From the NCBI RefSeq assembly GCF_001042475.2, contig NZ_LECW02000024.1, forward strand, positions 1-64,000: 64,000 bases of DNA. The letters are read 5' to 3'. The DNA comes from Bacillus glycinifermentans. Lineage in GTDB: Bacteria > Bacillota > Bacilli > Bacillales > Bacillaceae. Shown piece by piece: positions 1 to 8,657 of the stretch (position 1 is the stretch's first letter; every line of letters begins with the position of its first letter). Below the pieces are notes generated by a model, which had not been told where the DNA came from, did not search any database, and was given only the letters and a program-made list of their open reading frames with translations. A program made the translations under genes and the position numbers.

Positions 1-190
1 AAATTAGGGGGTTAACCCGGTATCCCCCCTCTTTATCAAACTTCTTTTCCAGGGAGGTTTCCTTGCCTTTATCAATCCCCATTCCAAATGTTAAACCGCG
101 CTCTTCAATTTCATGGCTGCTCCAGCATCCGGTTAAAAACAGAAGCAAAATAGCGGATAGGAAACGGATTTTTTTAATGATTTGCTTCAT
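1..190 (-). CDS. yndF: GerC-family germinant receptor lipoprotein, 5' end only
   Basis: This is the beginning of the C subunit of a spore germinant receptor; the rest lies beyond the left edge. The visible 63 codons start MKQIIKKIRF, pass through a hydrophobic signal segment and reach the lipobox LTGC. Cys22 would be lipidated and anchor the protein to the outer face of the spore inner membrane. The following residues (EIEERG, then FGMGID) fit the N-terminus of mature GerC proteins. The start overlaps the end of the upstream GerB gene by 17 bases, so the two are translationally linked. The symbol follows the Ynd operon described in B. licheniformis and is tentative. Too short and partial to appear as a complete open frame. 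Confidence 0.8.
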   Translation of the reverse strand, partial: MKQIIKKIRFLSAILLLFLTGCWSSHEIEERGLTFGMGIDKGKETSLEKKFDKEGGYRVNPLI

Positions 191-1277
191 CTTTCTTCCT
201 CCTCGCTTTCGAAATCAAAAGAAGCAGCAGCGGGACTGTGCCGCATAAATAAATGGCGCTGTTACCGATCAGGTCTCCAACTTGAAAGACTTGGTTGACG
301 TTTTTCGGTATCATCGCGATCAAATAAACAACCGGGAGCAAACCGAACATAATTGGTTTTATGTCTTTTTTAAAGAGCTGTGACAGCCCTAATGCCGCAG
401 CATAGTAGCTGATAACCAAATTAGTGTAGATCTGCATGATCCAGATGACAAGCAGCAAAGACTCAAACCGTTCAAATATGAGGCCGGGAATTTCAAAGCT
501 TCTCATCAGGTCGATTGTCGGCCATGTTCTTGTCACAACACCGTCGACTGACAACGCTCCGATTACCATGATGACCGTGATCATGTAAAACATTATCGGG
601 AAAACCGTCCCGATGAGGACTGCTTTAAACGCCTTTTCAGGCTGTTTCATAAAAGGGACGATGATCAGCATAATTTCAATGCCTGTATAAGCGAAAGTCG
701 TGGTTTTTATCCCCTGCATGACAGGGATAATTCCCTTCCCCAGCACAGGGCGGAGATTGTCAATGTCAAATAGCCCTATGCTCATAAAAGCGACAAGCAA
801 AAAAATGATAACCGTAATCGGAAATATGAGTTCAAACAGACGGGCAATCGGGTTGATGCCGCCCAGCAGCAAATAGAAGCCGCACCATAAAAACACCGTC
901 GCAGACGCCCAGATCGGGGTGCCTTCGAGCAAAAAGAACTGAATCACTTCTGTCACTGAGCGAATTTGAAATCCCGATATAGCAAGAAAGTAGCAAATCA
1001 GCAGCAGGCTGATCAAACCGCCAGCCCATTTGCCGACGATTTCCCGGTTGTATTCATAAAACGTCTTATCCGGGTATCCTCTGCTCAATTTCACCATAAT
1101 ATACGACACGATGATTGCGACCAATCCTCCTAACAAAACGGTTAGCCAAACATCAGGCGTTTTCACTTTTTCCACCGATGTTCGCGGCAATGTGAGAATT
1201 CCTGTCCCCAGGAGAAAATTGGTGACAATAACGGCGGTTTGGGCAACGGTGATTCGGTCTTTTGCGTCGACCTTCAT
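174..1277 (-). CDS. yndE: GerB-family spore germination permease (second B subunit)
   Basis: Integral membrane B subunit of a nutrient germinant receptor, a member of the amino acid/polyamine permease superfamily with about ten membrane segments. It sits in the inner membrane of the spore and binds germinants together with the A and C subunits. The N-terminus carries the family block RITVAQTAVIVTNFLLGTGI followed by TLPRT. I chose the ATG at 1277 because GGAAGGAAGTG precedes it at a good distance, whereas the ATG at 1301 has its purine run directly against it. It is closely related to the adjacent B gene (1314-2420), with near-identical stretches such as GVVTRTWPTIDLMRSFEIPG, so the pair arose by duplication. 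Confidence 0.88.
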   Translation of the reverse strand: MKVDAKDRITVAQTAVIVTNFLLGTGILTLPRTSVEKVKTPDVWLTVLLGGLVAIIVSYIMVKLSRGYPDKTFYEYNREIVGKWAGGLISLLLICYFLAISGFQIRSVTEVIQFFLLEGTPIWASATVFLWCGFYLLLGGINPIARLFELIFPITVIIFLLVAFMSIGLFDIDNLRPVLGKGIIPVMQGIKTTTFAYTGIEIMLIIVPFMKQPEKAFKAVLIGTVFPIMFYMITVIMVIGALSVDGVVTRTWPTIDLMRSFEIPGLIFERFESLLLVIWIMQIYTNLVISYYAAALGLSQLFKKDIKPIMFGLLPVVYLIAMIPKNVNQVFQVGDLIGNSAIYLCGTVPLLLLLISKARRKKDEANH

Positions 1278-1313
1278 AATTGAACACTTCCTTCCAGCCA
1301 TCTTCCTCTTTCT

Positions 1314-2420
1314 TTAGCCCGCCCGTCTTTTTATTTTCGTTTTCCTCCTGATCTTTGAAATCGCGAGAAGCAGAAGCGGCAGCAAGCCGCCTAAATAAAA
1401 TCCGCAATTCCCGATGAAATCTCCAAATTCAAACAGGCCGTTGATATTGTTGGGTGCCGCTGAGATCAAATATATCACCGGCAGCAAACCGAACATGACC
1501 GGCTGAATATTTTTCTGAAAGAGCTGTGATAAGCCTAGTGCAGCGCCATAATAAGAAATCACAAACGTCGTAAAAAACTGCGTGATCCAGATGACAAGCA
1601 GCAGAGATTCAAAGCGTTCAAAAATCAGCCCCGGTATTTCAAAGCTTCGCAACAAATCGATTGTCGGCCATGTACGGGCTACCACCCCGTCAATCGATAA
1701 TCCGCCGATGACCATGACAACGGTTATCATATAAAAGAGCAAAGGAAGCACGATCCCCATTGTGACAACTTTTATCGCCCGATCAGGATGTTTCATAAAT
1801 GGCAGCAGGAAGAGCATGACTTCAATTCCCGAAAAAGAGAGTGCCGTTACTTTCACTCCTTTTAAAACCGGCAGAATCCCTTTTCCTAAAACAGGCCGCA
1901 AATTGTCCCCATCAAATATCCCGATGCTCATGAAAATCACCAGCAAAAACAAAAACACTGTACTGGGAAGAATGATGTCACACATGCGCGCAATCGGATT
2001 TATACCGCCGGTGATCAAATACAGTCCCACCCACAAAAAAATCATGGTGATTGCCCAGTCCGGCGTCCCTTGCAGCAAAAAAAACTTCGTAATTTCAAGC
2101 ATCGCACGGACCTGAAAGCCCGCATGCGCCAAGAAATATAAACTAAGAAACAGGCTGAGCAACCCGCCGATCGGTTTTCCAACTATCTCCCCGCAATATT
2201 GATAAAACGTTTGTTCAGGATACTGAAGGCTTAACGCCACCATGATGATTCCCGCCGTCAGCGCAACGAGTCCCCCTAATAAAAGAGCGATCCAAACATC
2301 AGGCGTCTTCACTTCGGCCACCGATGTTCTCGGAAGCGTCAAGATTCCGGTTGCAATCAGGAAACTGGTGACGATAATGATTGTTTGTGAAGTGGTTATG
2401 CGGTCTGGCGGCCTGATCAT
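1314..2420 (-). CDS. yndE: GerB-family spore germination permease (first B subunit)
   Basis: Second copy of the receptor B subunit, 368 residues, the usual family length, with about ten hydrophobic segments and the same N-terminal LIATGILTLPRTSV block. AAAGGAGTGAAT lies 8 bases ahead of the ATG. It follows the A subunit gene by 23 bases and precedes the other B gene by 36, so all four genes are one minus-strand operon of order A-B-B-C. From memory, B. licheniformis has a ynd operon with two yndE copies (yndD, E3, E2, F1), which this matches. Germination operons are normally read by SigG RNA polymerase in the forespore; I could not pick out a convincing SigG promoter by eye. Confidence 0.88.
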   Translation of the reverse strand: MIRPPDRITTSQTIIIVTSFLIATGILTLPRTSVAEVKTPDVWIALLLGGLVALTAGIIMVALSLQYPEQTFYQYCGEIVGKPIGGLLSLFLSLYFLAHAGFQVRAMLEITKFFLLQGTPDWAITMIFLWVGLYLITGGINPIARMCDIILPSTVFLFLLVIFMSIGIFDGDNLRPVLGKGILPVLKGVKVTALSFSGIEVMLFLLPFMKHPDRAIKVVTMGIVLPLLFYMITVVMVIGGLSIDGVVARTWPTIDLLRSFEIPGLIFERFESLLLVIWITQFFTTFVISYYGAALGLSQLFQKNIQPVMFGLLPVIYLISAAPNNINGLFEFGDFIGNCGFYLGGLLPLLLLAISKIRRKTKIKRRAG

Positions 2421-2443
2421 CTTAAAGATTCACTCCTTTCCAG

Positions 2444-4021
2444 CTAGCTTTTGCGCGATGAATCGTTTGTTTTTATCATCTTTGGCCTGCGCTTCATCAT
2501 CGAAATCGGCATTCGAATGATGAAGTCCTTCCAGTCGTTTAAACGATAGGGCACAGCCGGACTGGCATAAGGAACGCCGAAGCTTTTCAGTTTCACCGCA
2601 TGGCTGGAAAGCAACAGGAAAAACATAATAACCCCGTATAATCCAAACACAGCTGCGCAGAACATCGCCGCAAACCTCAGCATACGAAGTGAAATACCGG
2701 CACCGTATTGCGGAATCGCAAATGAAGAAATTGCTGTTACCGCAACAACGATGACCATGATAGGACTGACGATCCCGGCCTGCACGGCAGCCTCGCCGAT
2801 AATGAGACCGCCGACAATCCCTATCGTCTGCCCGATCGGTTTAGGCAGGCGCAGACCGGCTTCACGCAAAATTTCAATAGCCACTTCCATAATGAGCGCT
2901 TCGATCAGGGAAGGAAACGGCACCCCTATCCTCGTCCCTGTTATGGATATCACAAGCTCGCTCGGAATCAGCCCCGGATGAAACGAAATAAAGGAAATAT
3001 ATAAAGCCGGCCCCAACAGTGAAATCATAGCCGCCCCAAACCTCAAGATCCGGATAAATGAACTCGGAAACCAGCGTTCATAATAATCTTCGGGTGATTG
3101 CAGCATCATGCTGAATGTAACAGGCACGATTAAAACAAAAGGAGTCCCATCCAGCAAAATCGCCACCCTTCCTTCCATCAAAGCGCTCATCACCCGGTCA
3201 GGGCGTTCAGTGCTTTGCACCTGCGGAAAAGGGCTGAGATAATTGTCTTCGATCAGCTGTTCAACATAACCTGACTCAGGGACAAGATCGATATCAATCT
3301 TTAGGATTCTTTTTTTGACCTCTTCCACCAAATCCGGTTCAGCCACCTCTTTGATATAGGCAATAACAAGCTTTTTTGTCGCCCGTTTTCCCACCTCAAA
3401 TTCAATCAGCGACAGGCTTTCATTTTTCCCCTGCTGTCTTAAAAGCGCGGTGTTTGTACCTATCGTTTCGGTAAAGCCCACCCTGGCTCCCCTGACCAAG
3501 GACTCTGATACAGGCTCTTCAATATTCCTCGTGTTTCCCTTTGTCGTACCCAAAACGAATACTCCAGCAAAACCGTCGATAAAAAGCGCGGTTGAACCCA
3601 TTAAGATTTCCGGAACCGTTTTGCCGATATGATGTGCTTCTGTTACTTCGCTTATGGACAAAATTTGAGACTTAATCAATCCGGGCAGATTGTTTTTTAA
3701 TGAAGAAAGCTCTATTTTATAGTCTTCGGAAAAATCCGCCATCAGCGATTTCATGATGTGCTTATCAATCAAGTCTTTGTCTGACAGCACATCGATGAAA
3801 ACAACCGCTCCTCTGACACCGGTGCGCCCGATGTCAAATTCCCGAAAATGCACATCTGTGTTATGCCCTATTTCTTCCTTGACCATTTTCAGGTCATGAT
3901 CCAAATCGCCGGTGAAATATCCCGTTGATTCCTGGGACGGTTTTTTAGGGAGCTCATGCTGGACGGGCTGCTTTCGTATCCTTCGTGTTTTTGATTTCCA
4001 CCATCTCATATACTCATTCAC
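2444..4021 (-). CDS. yndD: GerA-family germinant receptor A subunit
   Basis: A subunit of the spore germinant receptor, 525 residues. A soluble N-terminal region of about 290 residues (acidic and Lys-rich, with [19 protein letters not shown] near the start) is followed by a membrane domain with several hydrophobic segments. These include [20 protein letters not shown] and [20 protein letters not shown], both typical of GerA proteins. The C-terminus is basic and cytosolic. GAGGGTGA lies directly before the start codon, which is closer than usual. It is the first gene of the A-B-B-C operon. The symbol is by analogy with the B. licheniformis Ynd receptor; the family assignment is firm, the exact orthology is not. 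Confidence 0.92.
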   Translation of the reverse strand: MNEYMRWWKSKTRRIRKQPVQHELPKKPSQESTGYFTGDLDHDLKMVKEEIGHNTDVHFREFDIGRTGVRGAVVFIDVLSDKDLIDKHIMKSLMADFSEDYKIELSSLKNNLPGLIKSQILSISEVTEAHHIGKTVPEILMGSTALFIDGFAGVFVLGTTKGNTRNIEEPVSESLVRGARVGFTETIGTNTALLRQQGKNESLSLIEFEVGKRATKKLVIAYIKEVAEPDLVEEVKKRILKIDIDLVPESGYVEQLIEDNYLSPFPQVQSTERPDRVMSALMEGRVAILLDGTPFVLIVPVTFSMMLQSPEDYYERWFPSSFIRILRFGAAMISLLGPALYISFISFHPGLIPSELVISITGTRIGVPFPSLIEALIMEVAIEILREAGLRLPKPIGQTIGIVGGLIIGEAAVQAGIVSPIMVIVVAVTAISSFAIPQYGAGISLRMLRFAAMFCAAVFGLYGVIMFFLLLSSHAVKLKSFGVPYASPAVPYRLNDWKDFIIRMPISMMKRRPKMIKTNDSSRKS

Positions 4022-4253
4022 CCTCTATTGTTGTACGAACCCAAACAAAAAATTTTGAAATGGCGTACGGGATTAAAAAGACAAAACATGCCTGCATGAT
4101 TGTCGGCCAGTCCGGAAAAAAAGAAACGATCGTTTCCCACATGTTGATCACCTTCATTTACGTTTTGCTAAGACCATCTTTTTTATCCTATTATTGCCTT
4201 GGATGACTTCTAACAATATGGTAATTTAAACCACGATTGACACAGGCTAACGA

Positions 4254-4293
4254 AAAACAGCCATCTGTGTGAGAAAACACAGATGGCTGTTTT
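4254..4293 (-). terminator. Rho-independent terminator of the ABC-F gene
   Basis: A perfect 17-base inverted repeat (AAAACAGCCATCTGTGT and its complement, loop of 6) lies just after the stop of the ABC-F gene. On the minus strand it is followed by a run of T. The plus side also ends in T, so it may stop transcripts from either direction. Confidence 0.85.
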
Positions 4294-4306
4294 GCCTTTT
4301 CGTTGT

Positions 4307-6007
4307 TCACTTTTTCGACAGCGATTGTTTCTTTTTCAAAAGCTTGATAAATTCCTGATCCAATTCTTGATATCTCGGGTTCTCCTCTGTGAGCCCTGAC
4401 AGCTCGCCAAGAATTGCGGTCATACGCGTTTCGATGCGCAGCCGCTCTGCCTCGTCATGATCGATTTGGGGATCTTCCTTTTTGCTCTGATAGTCCTTCA
4501 GCCCTGTTTCGATGCGCCGGATTCGTCCCTTTTCAAATACAAGAAGCTTGTCGCACAATTTTTCCGTGAAATACCGGTCGTGCGAAACGATGATAATCGT
4601 CCCCTGAAAGTCGAGCAATGTATCCTCAAGCTGTTCTCTAGTCGGCAAATCAAGGTGATTGGTCGGTTCGTCCAACACGAGAACATCATAATCCTTGACG
4701 ATCATGCCCGCCAGCTTAATCCGTGTGCGCTCACCCAAACTGAACGTGCCGATTTTCCGGTCAAACCGGTCTTCCTTTATGCCCATATTGGCCAAAATCG
4801 TTCGCGCGTGTGCTAAATCGCGCCTGTCAAACAGCTGCAGCGCTTCAGCCGCGGTTTGATTTTCGTTAACATCATTGACATCCTGGCTTAAATAAGCGGT
4901 CTTGATTGACCGGCTTATCCAAAGGGTTCCGTTTGTCGCCGGTTCTTCTTCCAGCATCATCCTGATCAAGGTCGTTTTGCCGCAGCCGTTGCTTCCCACC
5001 AGACCGATCCGCTCGCCGTGCTTGATGAAAAAGCTGCTGTCTTCAAAAAGCGTGCGGCCGCCAAACGCCTTCGTCACGTTTTTTGCTTCAATAATCCGCT
5101 TTCCCCTTTTTTCGCCTGAAGAAAATTGAAACTTAACCGTTTCTTCGCCTTTCGGTTTTTCCGCTTTATTTTTTTCCAGCTCCTGTTCGAGACGCTTCAA
5201 TTTGGATTTGACCTGGTTGTCGAGCTTTTTGGCTTTTACCCGGTAATATTCCTTATAGCCTTCTTTTTTGGTAGAATCCCGGTGGGCTTTCTGAGACCAA
5301 TTTTGCAGATTTGCGATTTGCGATTCGATTCTTTCTTTCTGCTTCTGCTGTACTTCGTATTGATGCAGCTGTGCTTCGTATCGCCGTTTTTTCTCGCTGC
5401 GGTAAGCGGAGTAGTTTCCTTCATAAGCATGCAATAGCCCATCTTCCAGCTCGAAGATTTTTGAAACGGACTGATCCAAAAAGTAGCGGTCGTGCGAAAT
5501 GATCAAGACAGCGCCCTGGAACGCTCGAAGCTCTTCAACGAGCCAGCTGATTCCGTTTGCATCCAGATGGTTTGTCGGTTCGTCTAAGATGAGAACGTCA
5601 GGCATCGTTTGCCAGACAAAGGCAAGCGCAAGCTTCAGCTTTTCTCCGCCGCTCATATGGTGAAGCCGTTCTGCATTCCAGCTTTGAACCTTTGTGAGTC
5701 CCAATTGGCTCGCCAGCTGATACAATCCGCCGCTCTCATCACCGCCTAACATATCGCTGAAATCATTGACCGAATACGCGACAGATTGCTGCAGGTAGCC
5801 TATTTTAAGCGCGCGTTCCGTTTGAATGGAACCCTTGTCAGCTTCCATGTGACCGGCTAGGATGTTGGCAAGCGTCGTTTTTCCCGTTCCGTTATATCCG
5901 ACCAACCCGATTCGTTCATTACGTGTCATATCAAATTCGATGTTCTTTAAAATCGTTTGGTCTCCAAAGCTTTTTTTCAAGCCTCTCACTTTCATTAAAA
6001 ACGTCAT
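4307..6007 (-). CDS. ABC-F family ATPase, ribosome protection type (VmlR/ExpZ-like)
   Basis: Soluble tandem ABC ATPase without membrane segments, 566 residues. Members bind the ribosomal E site and either dislodge antibiotics or help stalled translation. Domain 1 has Walker A GYNGTGKTTL (about residue 37), signature MSGGEKLKLAL and Walker B LILDEPTNHLD. An interdomain linker rich in K, E and Q follows (about 190-290). Domain 2 has GSNGCGKTTL, FSLGERTRIKLAG and LVLDEPTNHLD, and the C-terminus is a charged coil. Start chosen at 6007, where GGGAGG lies 7 bases upstream; the longer open frame begins inside the leader. It has its own SigA promoter and a leader of about 235 bases, a layout known for inducible resistance ABC-F genes. 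Which antibiotic it answers to cannot be read from sequence. Confidence 0.85.
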   Translation of the reverse strand: MTFLMKVRGLKKSFGDQTILKNIEFDMTRNERIGLVGYNGTGKTTLANILAGHMEADKGSIQTERALKIGYLQQSVAYSVNDFSDMLGGDESGGLYQLASQLGLTKVQSWNAERLHHMSGGEKLKLALAFVWQTMPDVLILDEPTNHLDANGISWLVEELRAFQGAVLIISHDRYFLDQSVSKIFELEDGLLHAYEGNYSAYRSEKKRRYEAQLHQYEVQQKQKERIESQIANLQNWSQKAHRDSTKKEGYKEYYRVKAKKLDNQVKSKLKRLEQELEKNKAEKPKGEETVKFQFSSGEKRGKRIIEAKNVTKAFGGRTLFEDSSFFIKHGERIGLVGSNGCGKTTLIRMMLEEEPATNGTLWISRSIKTAYLSQDVNDVNENQTAAEALQLFDRRDLAHARTILANMGIKEDRFDRKIGTFSLGERTRIKLAGMIVKDYDVLVLDEPTNHLDLPTREQLEDTLLDFQGTIIIVSHDRYFTEKLCDKLLVFEKGRIRRIETGLKDYQSKKEDPQIDHDEAERLRIETRMTAILGELSGLTEENPRYQELDQEFIKLLKKKQSLSKK

Positions 6008-6243
6008 AAAAAAACCTCCCGCGGGAAACCCGGAGAGGACAGCATGCCGAATGATGCATTGCGAAAACAGCATCGTCATCTGCACGGCAAATAGACATGC
6101 GGATGCTAAAGGGCAATGCAAAAAAGGTATAAAAGGGCAGACTCATCCTATTCTCCAAGTTTCCGTTTTTTCGTATTAAAAAAACGATGGAAAATAAGAT
6201 TACTGCTTCATGTCCCCGATACCTTTTCCTTTCACTGTATTTA
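6008..6243 (-). promoter_or_regulatory. Long 5' leader of the ABC-F gene, candidate attenuator
   Basis: About 235 untranslated bases separate the promoter from the gene. The leader holds an AT-rich inverted repeat (CGTTTTTT and AAAAAACG near 6164-6188). It also holds complementary blocks around the start region (CATGC and CCCGCGGG segments near 6020-6110) and a short start with a ribosome site at about 6146, whose frame runs into the main gene out of register. Inducible ABC-F genes such as vmlR are controlled by attenuation in such leaders. That this one is an attenuator is inference. Confidence 0.45.
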
Positions 6244-6250
6244 CTAAAAC

Positions 6251-6279
6251 AGTATATAAATGAAGGGAAACATTGTCAA
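6251..6279 (-). promoter_or_regulatory. SigA promoter of the ABC-F gene
   Basis: Read on the minus strand: TTGACA, 17 bases, TATACT. The -35 is perfect and the -10 is one step from consensus, so this is a strong vegetative promoter. The predicted start is near 6243. Confidence 0.75.
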
Positions 6280-6565
6280 TAGGAAACATTCTTAGATTGG
6301 CCATTGTTGAACTCGCAGCGGTTTCTCATGATGCCACGGACAAAACAACCTTCCAACTTTTTATGAAGCCGGATTGACCCAATCCTGTCAGATCTGGCAG
6401 GTCCCCCAAGGTCTCCTTTTTCTTGTTTTTTTGCAGCAACAATAAAAACTCAGAAAAACATCGTGTTAAGAGGGATTTCATTCTGAATATCGTATATGTA
6501 TCATAAATTGTTTTGCCAAGTACGAGCTTTTTGTGAAAATCCAATGCAGGAAAGGTGAGATTCTT

Positions 6566-7360
6566 TTGAAAATAAGCACGGGTTGGATAGGAAAAGTTGT
6601 GTTCAGTTTGCTGCTTGCATTATCCGTTGTGATGACACCGCTTAATTCTCAAATCATTGCACAATCTAAAACATCGTCACCAACTCAGATTACCAATCCG
6701 GAAAAGACGATTGTATTAACAAAATTGAATGACAACGTATGGGCGCATACTTCATTCAATGATTGGAATGGCACAACCTATGACCACAATGGGTTCGTTA
6801 TTTCTACTTCAGAAGGGTTAGTCCTGATTGATACAGCATGGGGGGACGACCAAAAAACTGAAGAATTATTAAGATTAAGCGAAAAACACTTGAAGAAAAA
6901 AGTTGTTCTGGCGCTGATTACTCATGCGCATGATGATAGCATTTCAGGCATCCGGGCGCTGCTGAAACAGGGAATCGATGTTCGCAGTACACGATTGACT
7001 GCAAAGCTGGCTAAAGAAAACGGATATCCTTCGCCCAATCCGACACTCGATAGAAAGCCCGTGATGAAAGTAGGCAACACCGTAATCGAGGCCTTTTATC
7101 CCGGGGAAGGCCATTCGAAAGACAACATTACCGTTTGGCTTCCCCAATCTCAATTATTATTCGGCGGATGCTTCATTAAATCATTAGAGGCAAAAGATCT
7201 TGGGAATCTTTCTGATGCAAATGTAGAACAATGGGATGACTCTGTTCAAAAGGTAATCGACAAATATCCGAACGTCAAAACGGTCGTACCCGGGCATGGG
7301 ACCTGGGGAGATAAGGGTTTGCTCTTCCACACACTTGATCTGATCAAACAACATCCTTAA
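6566..7360 (+). CDS. Subclass B1 metallo-beta-lactamase
   Basis: Secreted zinc beta-lactamase, 264 residues. A signal peptide (KISTGWIGKVVFSLLLALSV) precedes the metallo-beta-lactamase fold. Zinc ligands are complete for subclass B1: HAHDD (site 1 His pair and the site 2 Asp), the His of GEGHS, the Cys of GGCFIKS and the His of VPGHG. NITVWLP and LFGGCFIKSLEAKDLGN match the conserved Lys/Asn loop that binds the drug carboxylate in B1 enzymes. The residue after the metal Asp is Ser rather than the Arg of BcII, as in IMP enzymes. I take the TTG at 6566 as start because AAGGTGAG lies 5 bases ahead; the GTG at 6533 has no ribosome site. It hydrolyses beta-lactams by family; spectrum unknown. Confidence 0.85.
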   Translation: MKISTGWIGKVVFSLLLALSVVMTPLNSQIIAQSKTSSPTQITNPEKTIVLTKLNDNVWAHTSFNDWNGTTYDHNGFVISTSEGLVLIDTAWGDDQKTEELLRLSEKHLKKKVVLALITHAHDDSISGIRALLKQGIDVRSTRLTAKLAKENGYPSPNPTLDRKPVMKVGNTVIEAFYPGEGHSKDNITVWLPQSQLLFGGCFIKSLEAKDLGNLSDANVEQWDDSVQKVIDKYPNVKTVVPGHGTWGDKGLLFHTLDLIKQHP

Positions 7361-7405
7361 TAAAAGCTGTACGAAACCACCTTAGAAGCGGCAGATCATA
7401 CATTT

Positions 7406-7912
7406 TCAACCCAATTGATTCTTCTTCCACTTCCTTATTTTAGTCCTGAAGCTTTTAAACGGAGCTACAGAGTTGATATGAATAAACCTTATGGCAGGCC
7501 ATTTCGGGTTAGTGCCTGTCCATTTTAAAGTACCTTGAGTATATAACTCTTCATTCGTAAGCGTATCAATCCAAGACTGAAACTGCGCCTCTGCTTTTCT
7601 GAATTCTTGGCGCAGTTCAGTTAACGAAAGGTGAGAATACGTTTTATAAAAAGATTGATAGAGCGCTCCCAATTGGTTCCATTTATAATGAGGTGAAGGC
7701 GTTATAACCGTTTTCCCTAAGCGCTCATCCCTGTCCCAGCTCATCAGAAGGTTTAACCATCCAAGTTGGTAAGCAATGATTTCTCCCGGAGTCCGATCTG
7801 CATCGCTGTCGCGCACATCTCTATATTCATCAGGGATACCGTCGAACTCACCGTCTAATAACAAATAGCGCTTATGAATTTCCTCTTTTAAATGTTTTTT
7901 GGACTCGTACAC
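7406..7912 (-). CDS. ClbS/DfsB family four-helix protein
   Basis: Small soluble protein of the ClbS/DfsB family, about 168 residues. ClbS of E. coli hydrolyses the cyclopropane of colibactin; most Bacillus relatives have no known substrate. The recognisable blocks are YESKKHLKEEI at the N-terminus, AYQLGWLNLLMSWDRDE, HYKWNQLGALYQSFYKTY and the C-terminal IHINSVAPFKSFRTKIRKWK. The GTG at 7912 is preceded by GGGGTGG at 5 bases; the GTG at 7921 lacks a ribosome site. It stands alone between the beta-lactamase gene (convergent) and a decayed acetyltransferase. Together these suggest a small self-protection cluster, which is inference. Confidence 0.8.
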   Translation of the reverse strand: MYESKKHLKEEIHKRYLLLDGEFDGIPDEYRDVRDSDADRTPGEIIAYQLGWLNLLMSWDRDERLGKTVITPSPHYKWNQLGALYQSFYKTYSHLSLTELRQEFRKAEAQFQSWIDTLTNEELYTQGTLKWTGTNPKWPAIRFIHINSVAPFKSFRTKIRKWKKNQLG

Positions 7913-7926
7913 AATAACCACCCCGA

Positions 7927-8497
7927 TTACGTGATTTTAACTCTATTGTACACGATTTCAACTAAACAAAAGAGTGAAACAGCCTTCACATTTTTAAGAA
8001 GCCAGGATGGATAAATGAGCCTCGGCACCCCTCTTCTTTTATTGCGCACTTTTTTATATTCAATCAACCAGCAATCTTGATATCTCCCTTCATGAAATTC
8101 GTATTTTGGAAGCATTCTCACCTTTTTAAAGCCGCATTTTTCATAGCACCTTAAAGCCCTTTCATTGATGGCATGGGTCCATCACTATCCGGTCTGCTTT
8201 ATGATACTCAATTAAATAGTACCCCATAGAAGTCACAATCAGTGCTCCAATTCCTTTATTCCAATATTCTGTCTCGCCTATAAACCGGTCTGTTCCATAA
8301 ACGGTCCTCATGTTTTTTTCTCTTCCTCATCCAATTTCTCTTCCGTTGAATTCTACAATTCATGTTGTTTCATCATAAAACACCTGCTGAACCTTGTTTA
8401 CATCAAAGGGACTGTCTCTTCCCTCATAAAATTCAAGAACTGCCGGATCAGAAAGCCATTTGGCTAAATGTCGCTGATCACCATTTTGGATCAGCAT
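7927..8497 (-). pseudogene. AAC(6')-like GNAT acetyltransferase, decayed
   Basis: Broken gene recognisable on the minus strand as an aminoglycoside 6'-acetyltransferase-like GNAT. In order: MLIQNGDQRHLAKWLSDP, then EFYEGRDSPFD, two in-frame stops, TDRFIGETEYWNKGIGALIV, a 2-base frame slip near 8172, INERALRCYEKCGFKKVRM, and YEFHEGRYQDCWLIEY. These match the order of motifs in AAC(6') enzymes (IGE..YW.KG.G, then RA.R.Y.K.GF, then HEG..DC.LMEY). The stops (near 8372 and 8342) and the frame slip mean no active enzyme is made. A following open stretch to 7927 looks like read-through sequence. Confidence 0.7.
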
Positions 8498-8597
8498 CGT
8501 ATTCTCCGATCCATTTCCTGTAAATTATTCTATCAATCACTATACCACTTTTACTCAAAGAATATAAAAACAAAATTTGGGTGTTTTCAAAATTGAT

Positions 8598-8623
8598 TCA
8601 ATATTAAGAAATTTATCCGATAT
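8598..8623 (+). promoter_or_regulatory. Candidate SigD promoter of the chemoreceptor gene
   Basis: TCAA, 14 bases, TCCGATAT, about 35 bases before the chemoreceptor start. This is close to the motility sigma factor consensus TAAA-N15-GCCGATAT, and SigD drives most chemoreceptor genes in Bacillus. Confidence 0.55.
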
Positions 8624-8657
8624 AAATGTCGTAAACTAGAACAAAGGAGCTATGACT

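Noticed and set aside
5931-6158. Open frame crossing the ABC-F start
   Set aside because: Has a weak start but overlaps the gene out of frame; more likely part of the leader than a protein gene.
6384-6401. Inverted repeat CCTGTCAGATCTGGCAGG
   Set aside because: Short and imperfect, with no clear gene to serve; noted only as a possible regulator site.
6326-6544. Minus-strand open frame of 72 codons upstream of the beta-lactamase
   Set aside because: No ribosome site or family match, and it overlaps the beta-lactamase promoter region.
7070-7110. Loss of a zinc ligand in the beta-lactamase because of HAHDDS
   Set aside because: The Ser is at the position after the metal Asp, which is not a ligand in B1 enzymes and is Ser in IMP types; all ligands are present.
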